A DNA stretch of 41,347 nt, from assembly GCA_017557505.1 (NCBI GenBank), contig JAFYYP010000011.1, positions 1 to 41,347 of the forward strand, in the 5' to 3' direction. The notes beneath the pieces were generated by a model that saw only the letters and a program-made list of their open reading frames with translations, was not told where the DNA came from and did no database searches. This document shows positions 30,973 through 37,922 of this stretch, piece by piece. The translations under genes and the position numbers were made by a program. The stretch comes from Bacillota bacterium (GTDB lineage Bacteria; Bacillota; Clostridia; Peptostreptococcales; Anaerovoracaceae). Numbering within the stretch: position 1 is the stretch's first letter; each line of letters opens with the position of its first letter.

Positions 30973-32157
30973 CTATAAGATCACGCTGATGCGCGTGCCG
31001 ATGTCCTTGCGCGACACGACTTCGAACCGTCCGCCGTGCCGGTCGACGATCCATTTCGCGATGGCAAGGCCCAGCCCTGTGCCGCCGCTGCTGCGGGCTC
31101 GTGAATCGTCCGCGCGGTAGAAGCGTTCGAAGATGTGCGCCTGCGCTTCGCGGTCCATGCCGATGCCGGAATCCTCGACGGAAAAGCACGGCCGGCCGTC
31201 TTTCATTTTTACGCCGAGCACGATCTCTGTGCCCTCGGGCGAATATTTCTTCGCGTTTTCGATCAGGATGCGGGCGGTCTGTTTCAGGAGGGAAACGTCG
31301 CCGTAGGCCTGCACGTCTTCCGCGGCGTCCAGCCGGTAACTGTGCTGCTCGTCGATCATGGCCGACTCGCTGCACGCTTCCTTCATCATGTCCGTCAGGC
31401 TGAAGTCCGCCTTTTCCACCGGCGTGCGGCCCGAATCGCCCCGCGCCAGGAACAGCAGCTGCTCGACAAGGTGCTGCATGTTGTCGCTCTCGGTCTTGAT
31501 GGCCGCGATGGATTCCTCGAGGATGCTCTCGTCCTCTTTGCCCCAGCGGTCCAGCATGTCCGCATACCCCTTGATGACCGCGATAGGCGTGCGCAGCTCG
31601 TGCGAGGCGTCCGAGACGAAACGGGCCTGCTGTTTGTAGGCGTCGCGCATGCGTCCGATCATGTTGTTGACCGCGCCTTCCAGGCCTTCCAGCTCCGCGT
31701 CTCCTGTGGACAGGACCTCTCCTTCGTCAGCAGGGCTCAGCCGGTCGATGGCCGTCTCGAGCTTGGCGAAACGGTCGTCAGACGAAACGTCGATATTGCT
31801 TAAGTCCATGGCTGCCTGCGCGATCTCATCCAGCGGTTTCAGCTGCGCTCTCACACGCAGCAGGTCCAGCACGAGTTTGATGAGGATCACGACGCCTTCG
31901 ATCTGCAGCAGCAGAAGGAAGCGTCCGCCCGTGACGATCTCCTTACAGACCGTGAAGAGCGTGACCGCAAGTTCTTTCCCGTGCGGATCCAGCACCGGAT
32001 CGAACGCGATCTGCGGCCTTGCTTCGATCCAGAGCACGACAAGATCGACGATGACGAAAGCCAGCAGCAAATATAAGGCGGACCCCAGCGCAATGCGGAG
32101 CGCGATGGAGCCCGTCCGTATCCTCTTGTCTCTTGTTTTGGTTTCCTGTTTATTCAT
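30973..32157 (-). CDS. Two-component sensor histidine kinase
   Basis: 394 residues. Membrane helices lie at about 18-44 and 78-100, with a short outside loop of about 35 residues between them. A HAMP-like linker follows. The dimerisation box SDASHELRTP has the phosphorylated H186. The ATPase part has the N box (ILIENAKKYSPEG), G1 DSGIGM, the F box ERFYRADDSRA and G2 GTGLGLAI. It is of the HisKA/OmpR-partner class. It overlaps the response regulator by eight bases. The small sensor loop suggests it senses the membrane itself or a partner protein; the DUF4342 membrane protein encoded first in the operon is a candidate (inference). Confidence 0.94.
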   Translation of the reverse strand: MNKQETKTRDKRIRTGSIALRIALGSALYLLLAFVIVDLVVLWIEARPQIAFDPVLDPHGKELAVTLFTVCKEIVTGGRFLLLLQIEGVVILIKLVLDLLRVRAQLKPLDEIAQAAMDLSNIDVSSDDRFAKLETAIDRLSPADEGEVLSTGDAELEGLEGAVNNMIGRMRDAYKQQARFVSDASHELRTPIAVIKGYADMLDRWGKEDESILEESIAAIKTESDNMQHLVEQLLFLARGDSGRTPVEKADFSLTDMMKEACSESAMIDEQHSYRLDAAEDVQAYGDVSLLKQTARILIENAKKYSPEGTEIVLGVKMKDGRPCFSVEDSGIGMDREAQAHIFERFYRADDSRARSSGGTGLGLAIAKWIVDRHGGRFEVVSRKDIGTRISVIL

Positions 32158-32836
32158 GTTCGTCGCGGATCACGTAACCGACGCCGCGCACGGTCTGGAT
32201 AACGTTCTGACCGTACACGTTGTCGATCTTGCTTCTTAAATAACGGACGTAGACGTCCACCACGTTCGTCTCGCCCATATAGTCGTAGCCCCAGACCTTT
32301 TCGAGCAGGCTGTCGCGGGACAGCACGACGTTCTTGTTCTCCAGAAGAACCTGCAGCAGCGAGAATTCGCGGCTCGTCAGGTCGATCTCATCGCCGCACA
32401 TCTTCACTTCGTGGCGCGGTACGGACAGGGACAGATCGCCGCATACGAGCGTTTCTCCGGCGGCCTTGCTGCTTCCCCTGCGGCGCAGCGCCAGGCGGAT
32501 GCGCGCCAGCAGCTCCTCGATCGCGAACGGCTTCGTAACGTAGTCGTCCGCCCCCATGTCGAGGCCGGATACCTTGTCCATGACAGCGTCCCTTGCGGTC
32601 AGCACGATGACTGGCACGTCGGAAGTCCGGCGCAGTCTGCGGAGCACTTCCAGCCCGTTCAGTCCGGGCAGCATAATGTCGAGGAGAACGAGGTCATAGA
32701 CCCCGCTCTCCGCCAATTCCAAGCCTTTGCGGCCGTCTTCCGCCTTATCCGTTTCATAACCCTCGTGGGCCAGCTCCAGTTCGATAAAACGCGCGATTTT
32801 TGCTTCGTCCTCGACGATGAGGATCTTTTCAGCCAT
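32150..32836 (-). CDS. OmpR/PhoB-family response regulator
   Basis: 228 residues. The receiver domain (1-118) has the acidic pair E9/D10, phosphorylated D53 (LVLLDIMLPG), T80 and K102 (TKPF). The winged-helix DNA-binding domain (about 130-225) has the usual LTSREFSLLQVLLENKNVVLSR and DVYVRYLRSKID, VRGVGY. It is translated just after the DUF4342 gene (5-base gap) and overlaps the kinase gene. Regulators of this class bind direct repeats spaced about 11 bases; two ATTAGAAA repeats with just that period lie before the operon. Confidence 0.96.
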   Translation of the reverse strand: MAEKILIVEDEAKIARFIELELAHEGYETDKAEDGRKGLELAESGVYDLVLLDIMLPGLNGLEVLRRLRRTSDVPVIVLTARDAVMDKVSGLDMGADDYVTKPFAIEELLARIRLALRRRGSSKAAGETLVCGDLSLSVPRHEVKMCGDEIDLTSREFSLLQVLLENKNVVLSRDSLLEKVWGYDYMGETNVVDVYVRYLRSKIDNVYGQNVIQTVRGVGYVIRDEHE

Positions 32837-32841
32837 TTTGT

Positions 32842-33504
32842 TTATCCTTTATATTCTCCGTCGTCCACGCCGGTGCCGTTTTCATTGCGCTTGCCGCTGA
32901 ATTCCTCATGGACTTTCTGTCCGGTCTCGTAGACCTTCTGCTGCGCTCTGTCGAACGTGTCGTTCACGTTGATCTTGCCGAAGTCCTTGCCTTCAAAGTG
33001 GAAGCGGCAGCCGAAGAGCATCAGGACCAGCGCCAGACCGATCGTGCCCCAGAACCAGCCGAGCAGGATGATCAGCAGCACCCACATGGGCAGGCGCAGG
33101 ATCTGATTGCCGCCGCGGCCGAAGATCGTCATGTAGTTCTGCGTCAGCGCTTCCTTCACTCTGGTGAAGAAACCCTTCGCCGCGCCTTTGGCCTGCTGGC
33201 TGTAGTGGCGGGCGTCGTCGCCGAAGTTGCCCTTGCCGTAGCTGCCCTGCTTCTCCTGCTTGAATTCGTCCGGCTTCATGTGCTCGGCTTCTTCTGCGCG
33301 GATCACTTCGGGTTCGACGTAGGTACCGCTCTTCGGAGCTTCCTTCGTCACGCCGGTCTTGCCCTCGTCCTCGAGCGCGACGATCGCGTCGAGCAGGTTC
33401 CAGTCGTGTTCTTCGAGCGCTCTCTTGGCGTCCACGTAGCTGCAGCCGGTCTTGTCTACTAACTGTACGACCTTTTCCAGATTATCCATTTCTCTCTGTT
33501 CCAT
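32842..33504 (-). CDS. DUF4342 membrane protein with UBA-like N-terminus
   Basis: 220 residues. The N-terminal 45 residues (VVQLVDKTGCSYVDAKRALE, NLLDAIVALEDEG) form the UBA/TS-N-like helical fold found in DUF4342 proteins. About 60-105 is polar. The DUF4342 core follows, with IFGRGGNQILRLPMWVLLII and a membrane hairpin (about 140-165, LIILLGWFWGTIGLALVLML). The tail is charged. AGGAGGG is 7 bases before the ATG. It is first in an operon with a response regulator and kinase, suggesting it is the target or the sensor partner of that system. Biochemical role unknown. Confidence 0.82.
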   Translation of the reverse strand: MEQREMDNLEKVVQLVDKTGCSYVDAKRALEEHDWNLLDAIVALEDEGKTGVTKEAPKSGTYVEPEVIRAEEAEHMKPDEFKQEKQGSYGKGNFGDDARHYSQQAKGAAKGFFTRVKEALTQNYMTIFGRGGNQILRLPMWVLLIILLGWFWGTIGLALVLMLFGCRFHFEGKDFGKINVNDTFDRAQQKVYETGQKVHEEFSGKRNENGTGVDDGEYKG

Positions 33505-33551
33505 TTTCTTTCCCTCCTGAATGTATGGTGAATACCTCTTTTGATGGTCCC

Positions 33552-33608
33552 ATCATAACCCTTCAAAATGAAAGGCCAATAGGAGAAAAATTAGAAAACG
33601 ATTAGAAA
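33552..33608 (-). promoter_or_regulatory. DUF4342-RR-HK operon promoter with two upstream 11-base-phased direct repeats
   Basis: On the minus strand TATGAT (33557-33552) with weak TTGGCC (33579-33574), 16-base spacer. About ten bases upstream lie two identical 8-base repeats, read on the plus strand as ATTAGAAA at 33590-33597 and 33601-33608, offset by exactly 11 bases. This is the layout of an activator site for an OmpR-type regulator. Confidence 0.6.
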
Positions 33609-33623
33609 CAAAATTCTTTTCTT

Positions 33624-34493
33624 TTATTCTTCTGCGGTTTTGCGGGCAAGGCTCTCGAAACCGCTGCAGATGGCGCCGGCGGGGCATACTGCTTTGCATT
33701 TGCCGCAGCGGATGCATTCTCCGGAGCTTTCGAGCTCCTGCGTGACCCACACAGCCATCGGGCACACTTCTTCGCAGGCGCCGCAGCCGGTGCAGGAAGA
33801 TGCGTTCCGTTCCATGCGGTACAGCGCGAAGCGGTTAAAGAAACTGTAGAAAGCGCCGAGCGGGCACAGATAGCGGCAGAAGAAGCGCGGGATGAAGATT
33901 GCGCCGAGGATCACTGCCAGCAGAATGGCAGCCTTCCAGGTAAACAGCGCGCCTGCCATGGCGCGGAGGTTCGCATTCGCCAGCAGCAGAGGCAAGCCGC
34001 CTTCCAGCGTTCCTGCGGGGCAGAGATACTTACAGAAGTACGGAGAAGCTGCCGCCCCTTTGACTGCCGAAACAACCGCCGGTAAAATCAGCACCGCAGC
34101 CAGCAGCACGTATTTGAGCTTGCGCGCCGGCTTATCGATCCGCGCCGGTACCGTACGCTTTCTGACCGGAATCTTCGCCAGAAGATCCTGAAGGAAACCG
34201 AACGGGCAGGCGAAGCCGCACAGCAGCCGCCCGAACACGAGTCCGAACAGCATCAGGACGCCTAAGATATAAAAGGAAATGCTGCGGCCCTTTCCTCCTG
34301 CCACCGCCTGCAGCGACCCGATGGGACAGGCACCCAGCGCTCCGGGACAGGAATAGCAGTTCAGCACGGGCACACAGATGCCCTTGGACGGACCCGTAAA
34401 GATCTTTCCTTTCGCGAAACCGGCCGCATAACCGTTGAACAGCGCAGTAAAAGCTGCCTGGATCCAAAGCCGTTTTCTTTCTTGTGTCTTCAT
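33624..34493 (-). CDS. NapH-like 4Fe-4S polyferredoxin membrane protein
   Basis: 289 residues from the ATG at 34493. Four to five membrane helices alternate with cysteine motifs: CYSCPGALGACPIG near the N-terminus, LLCGFACPFGFLQDLL, FCKYLCPAGT and FFCRYLCPLGAFYSFFNRFA, typical of NapH/CcoG/RdxA-like proteins. Two classic ferredoxin clusters close the chain (CTGCGACEEVCP and CIRCGKCKAVCP). It probably passes electrons across or along the membrane. It starts 2 bases after the CXXC mini-protein gene; no clear ribosome site is seen, so coupling is likely. An alternative start five codons or more upstream would overlap that gene. Third gene of the TlpA module. Confidence 0.9.
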   Translation of the reverse strand: MKTQERKRLWIQAAFTALFNGYAAGFAKGKIFTGPSKGICVPVLNCYSCPGALGACPIGSLQAVAGGKGRSISFYILGVLMLFGLVFGRLLCGFACPFGFLQDLLAKIPVRKRTVPARIDKPARKLKYVLLAAVLILPAVVSAVKGAAASPYFCKYLCPAGTLEGGLPLLLANANLRAMAGALFTWKAAILLAVILGAIFIPRFFCRYLCPLGAFYSFFNRFALYRMERNASSCTGCGACEEVCPMAVWVTQELESSGECIRCGKCKAVCPAGAICSGFESLARKTAEE

Positions 34494-34495
34494 GG

Positions 34496-34642
34496 TCAGC
34501 CGATCCCGATGCATTCCAGACAGATGCGCATGGCTTTTTCCAGCACGTCGGAAAACTCGCCGCGGATCAGACCTGCGGCGAGAAACGCGATACCTGCGGC
34601 CAGTACGGCGAGCCTGAGTTGTGTTCTGCGCTTTGCTTCCAT
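34496..34642 (-). CDS. CD1871A-family CXXC mini-protein (48 aa)
   Basis: 48 residues: a basic start (MEAKRRTQLR), one membrane helix (LAVLAAGIAFLAAGLI), an amphipathic stretch (RGEFSDVLEKAMRI), then CLECIGIG at the very end (C41, C44). This matches, from memory, the small CD1871A-type proteins of Clostridia, which sit next to 4Fe-4S and thioredoxin-like genes. The CXXC could be a redox pair between the lipoprotein thioredoxin and the polyferredoxin. GGAG lies about 12 bases before the ATG. It is too short for most gene finders. Confidence 0.85.
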   Translation of the reverse strand: MEAKRRTQLRLAVLAAGIAFLAAGLIRGEFSDVLEKAMRICLECIGIG

Positions 34643-34664
34643 TAAGATAAGGCTCCGGCGGTTC

Positions 34665-35258
34665 CTACAGACCTTTCTTTCCGGCTGCTTTCAGAGCAGC
34701 GTTGATGCGTTCCTTGTAAGCCGCTTCCAGATCGTCCGGCGAACCGATGAGGGAGTCGCAGGTCTGTCCGCCTGCGCTGTCCACGAAGATCGTCGTGGGG
34801 ACATACTGCATCTGTTCGATGAACGTCGTAAAGTCCCCGTTCGCGCTTACGATGGTCTTCCCTTCGAATCCAGCCTCCTCGAGAATGGAGGCGCATTCGT
34901 CCGCATGATTCGTGCCGTCCACACAGTAGGTGACCAGCTGTACGTTGTCCGGCAGCGTTTTCGCGAAGGCCGCCAGTTCGTCCATCTCGTCCAGACAGGG
35001 CGGACACCAGGTGGCCCAGCAGTTGATGACCGTGATATCCTTGCCGTCATATAATTCACTCGCAGTCAATGCGCTGCCGTCCAGCAGCGTCGCGTCGAAA
35101 AAGCGGACGTCAGGGAAATCGTATTCGCCGCCGGAGGTTTCAGCCGGTTCACCGGTACTTGCCGCCGGCACGGACGTCTGCCCGGATTCCTTACCGCAGC
35201 CGGTAAAGCCGGCCAGCAGGCACAAAACGAGCAGAACGGCAATCGTCTTCTGTTTCAT
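34665..35258 (-). CDS. TlpA/ResA-like thioredoxin-fold lipoprotein
   Basis: 197 residues. The signal peptide ends in LAGFTGC, with lipidated C21. A short Ser/Thr/Glu linker is followed by a thioredoxin fold from about 47: CWATWCPPCLDEMDEL with active-site C85 and C88, and the cis-proline region VPTTIFVD. It works outside the membrane as a disulfide reductase or oxidase. AAAGGAAG precedes the ATG. No CcdA/DsbD gene, the usual electron source, is near; the adjacent 4Fe-4S membrane protein may play that part (inference). Confidence 0.92.
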   Translation of the reverse strand: MKQKTIAVLLVLCLLAGFTGCGKESGQTSVPAASTGEPAETSGGEYDFPDVRFFDATLLDGSALTASELYDGKDITVINCWATWCPPCLDEMDELAAFAKTLPDNVQLVTYCVDGTNHADECASILEEAGFEGKTIVSANGDFTTFIEQMQYVPTTIFVDSAGGQTCDSLIGSPDDLEAAYKERINAALKAAGKKGL

Positions 35259-35278
35259 GGATCTTGCTTCCTTTCCCT

Positions 35279-36787
35279 TTATTCTTCGGGCAGGTTCTGG
35301 TTGATGCGGTACTTCCTGCGCCCGATGGTCTGGGTCATGCGGCGGACCCAGTGCAGCGCATAGCGCGCCTTGGCGTCGCTGAACCCGCTCAGGAAGGCCT
35401 TCGCGAGCTGCGGGTCTTCTTTCTTCATATTATAGTACTGTGCGCGGACGGCCTCGATCTCGGGCTGCCAGGCCTCCTCGATCTTCGCGACTTCCGGCGC
35501 AAGGATCCCGTGGGCGAAGTTGTAGTCCAGCTCAGTGAGCCAGATGAGGTTCTCAACCTGCCAGAACGCGGTATCCGGGCTATAGACGAATTCCTCCGCG
35601 GGAGGATCGAAGTGGGTCGCATCGGCCAGCCTGCGGTCCATCCAGGCGTAGCTGGAAGGCACCCTCAGGCACCCTAAGAACATAGGCACGTACGGGTTCG
35701 TGCAGGGCTTTCTCCACGCGCGGTACACACAGGTCGCCGCAGGATCGTCCGCGAAGTCCACGACCGTGCTCTCGACGGTCGTGCCGCAGCAGATGGTGCG
35801 CGGATCGTCGAGGGTCTGGTGCGGGTCGCGCAGATAGACGCCGTCCTTCCACCAGCCGCCCTTGACGGACTCTTCCATTCCTTCGTAATGCGTGCGCATC
35901 AGAGCCTTGCAGTCTTCGATCGTATACTTGCGGTGCGCCTGGAACGAGAACGGCCGCATATTGCCGTTTGCGGAATATTCGTTCCACTCTTTCTCGAAAC
36001 CGAGGATGGGCCAGCCGTTGCGGGCGCGCATGGTGTTGTAATCCCTGTCTTCGCCCATCTGATAGGCCGCTGCGAAGTCGAAGTCACTGTAGTCGCCTTT
36101 CTTCGCGGGCTTGTACCAGCCGTTCTCGATCGCGAAATCCACGATGTCGGGCGTGTAGTAGAAGTTCTTCCTGTCCGACGGCTCGAGCGCATGGATGGTA
36201 TAGTGGTTCGGCATGAAGTACACGTGGTCGTCCGGCACGCGCTTGGCAACGAGACGCTTGCCGCGGGTCAGCATGACGACCCAGCACTCGTCCTTGTCCG
36301 CGATCTGATACGTGCGGCTGGAAAAATACCCGTACTTCTCGACGAGCTCGATGATGATGTCCAGGCCGTCCCTGGCAGACTTGGCGCGTTCGCCCAGCAG
36401 CCGGCGCGCACCGTAGCCGATGCCCATGGTCGCAAGGTAGGGATCCTGGCTGCCGTTTTCATCTTCAGGCGCCTTGCCGGGATTGGCCGAATTCGTGACG
36501 ATGACCACGCCGTACTCGTTGAAGAAACTGTCGCCGAAACTGATGCCGCCGTCCGGCCTTCTCACTTCGCTCCAGATGAACGCCGCCGTTTCTTCGACCT
36601 GCGGGATCTTCACGTCCGGCCGGTCGCCGAACGCAATGAATTCGCCCTTTTCGTGCTTGGCCCGCGGCACGCTGTGCACCATCACGATGCTCTTGTCGTC
36701 ATCTTCGTTGTGTCCGATCAGCACGCGGCCGGTCGCGCTGGCTTTTTTGCCGATCACGACGGTCGTGCATCCGCCTTCGTATCTCAT
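35279..36787 (-). CDS. C69-family dipeptidase (Ntn hydrolase)
   Basis: 502 residues, PepD-like. The N-terminus MRYEGGCTTVVIGKKAS shows a six-residue propeptide before C7, the expected catalytic cysteine after self-cleavage. Further family marks are GHNEDDDKSIVMVHSVPR, GGISFGDSFFNEYGVVI, and IADKDECWVVMLTRGKR. AAAGGAAGG precedes the ATG. It lies 33 bases after the ornithine racemase gene, so it may supply amino acids from small peptides to the ornithine route (inference). The substrate cannot be read from the sequence. Confidence 0.92.
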   Translation of the reverse strand: MRYEGGCTTVVIGKKASATGRVLIGHNEDDDKSIVMVHSVPRAKHEKGEFIAFGDRPDVKIPQVEETAAFIWSEVRRPDGGISFGDSFFNEYGVVIVTNSANPGKAPEDENGSQDPYLATMGIGYGARRLLGERAKSARDGLDIIIELVEKYGYFSSRTYQIADKDECWVVMLTRGKRLVAKRVPDDHVYFMPNHYTIHALEPSDRKNFYYTPDIVDFAIENGWYKPAKKGDYSDFDFAAAYQMGEDRDYNTMRARNGWPILGFEKEWNEYSANGNMRPFSFQAHRKYTIEDCKALMRTHYEGMEESVKGGWWKDGVYLRDPHQTLDDPRTICCGTTVESTVVDFADDPAATCVYRAWRKPCTNPYVPMFLGCLRVPSSYAWMDRRLADATHFDPPAEEFVYSPDTAFWQVENLIWLTELDYNFAHGILAPEVAKIEEAWQPEIEAVRAQYYNMKKEDPQLAKAFLSGFSDAKARYALHWVRRMTQTIGRRKYRINQNLPEE

Positions 36788-36820
36788 GGGTCAACCTTCC
36801 TTTCGTGTCTACTCAACAAG

Positions 36821-37897
36821 TTAGATATATTCGCGGTCGATGTACGCGCTCGTGAACAGCTTCAGCAGCGCGCCGTAGTCCAGCGAGAAGTCGACGGTAT
36901 CGCCGAGCTTGTAGTTCTCCTTTGAAACGTCCATGATCAGGTGGTCGGAGGAACCGCCCAAGATATCTGCTTTGGTGTTCAGCGGGGTCAGGCCGTCCAC
37001 GTTCAGATCCTGCTTGCCGACCGCAAAGATGGCGCGGTCGATCCAGCCGCGGTCCTCGTAGACCGGCACCTGGCCGAACGCGTCCACACCGACTTCCCCG
37101 ATGGGGAGCGACGGCTTGTGCTTCAGTTCGATGATCTGAGCGCGCAGGGTCACCGCGTCGTTGTACGTGCCGGGCACGCGCTGGCTGTAAGCCGTCTCGT
37201 TGCCCAGGATGAACGATTCGCCGAGGCGCACGTTGTTGATCTTTTCCGGCAGTTCGCCGCGCGGGATGAGGTAGATCGAAGAGCTGTTGCCGCCGGAAAC
37301 GATGTTCAGGCGGATGGAGAACTTCTTCTCGATCCTCTCGGCGATCGCGCACAGCCCGCCGAGGTTCTCGGGCTTGGGGATGATCGCGCCGTAGCACGAC
37401 AGGTTGACCCCGATGCCCTCGAGCACGACGTGTTCCATCTTCAGGATCTCGCCGCAGACTTCCATGATCGCGTCTTCGTTCTGATAGAACATGCCTTCGC
37501 GCAGGTCGCCCATGTCGATCATCAGGATGACCTTGTGCTTCTTGTTCTGCCGTGCCGCCTCTTCGTTCAAGGCGCGGATAGTCTCGATCTCCGAGTTCTG
37601 GGAGATGTCCGCGTAGCGCACGACGTCCTCGATCTCGCACAGCATCGGCAGGCGCAGCAGCACGGTCTCCTTGCCGACCATGTGCACCTTGTTCGCGTAG
37701 CTCGCGAGGTTTTTCACTCTGGAATCCGCCAGGTACGACACGTAATCGTTCTTCAGGATCTCGCCGACGATGTGCTCGTCCGCGCAGAAGCTCTTCGTAA
37801 CGATCATCAGGGAACAGCCGCCCTGCTTTGCGATGGACACGACGGTGTCCAGATTCTTTCTGATCTTTGCCAGATCGATCCGAAGCTTTGGATACAT
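36821..37897 (-). CDS. orr: Ornithine racemase (alanine racemase-fold PLP enzyme)
   Basis: 358 residues, converting L- to D-ornithine for the aminomutase. It has the fold-type III PLP barrel with lysine K35 in MIVTKSFCAD, rather than the VKADAYGHG of Alr. Other parts are MIDMGDLREGMF, VSGGNSSSIYLIPRGELPEKINNVRLGES and VYEDRGWIDRAIFAVGKQD. The ATG at 37897 has AAAGGAG before it; a longer frame to 38023 starts in the upstream gene and is not credible. The order oraE, mutL-like, orr is that described for Clostridium sticklandii and relatives, which supports the substrate. Confidence 0.9.
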   Translation of the reverse strand: MYPKLRIDLAKIRKNLDTVVSIAKQGGCSLMIVTKSFCADEHIVGEILKNDYVSYLADSRVKNLASYANKVHMVGKETVLLRLPMLCEIEDVVRYADISQNSEIETIRALNEEAARQNKKHKVILMIDMGDLREGMFYQNEDAIMEVCGEILKMEHVVLEGIGVNLSCYGAIIPKPENLGGLCAIAERIEKKFSIRLNIVSGGNSSSIYLIPRGELPEKINNVRLGESFILGNETAYSQRVPGTYNDAVTLRAQIIELKHKPSLPIGEVGVDAFGQVPVYEDRGWIDRAIFAVGKQDLNVDGLTPLNTKADILGGSSDHLIMDVSKENYKLGDTVDFSLDYGALLKLFTSAYIDREYI

Positions 37898-37922
37898 GTT
37901 GGCTCCTTTCCGGGCGTTGACC

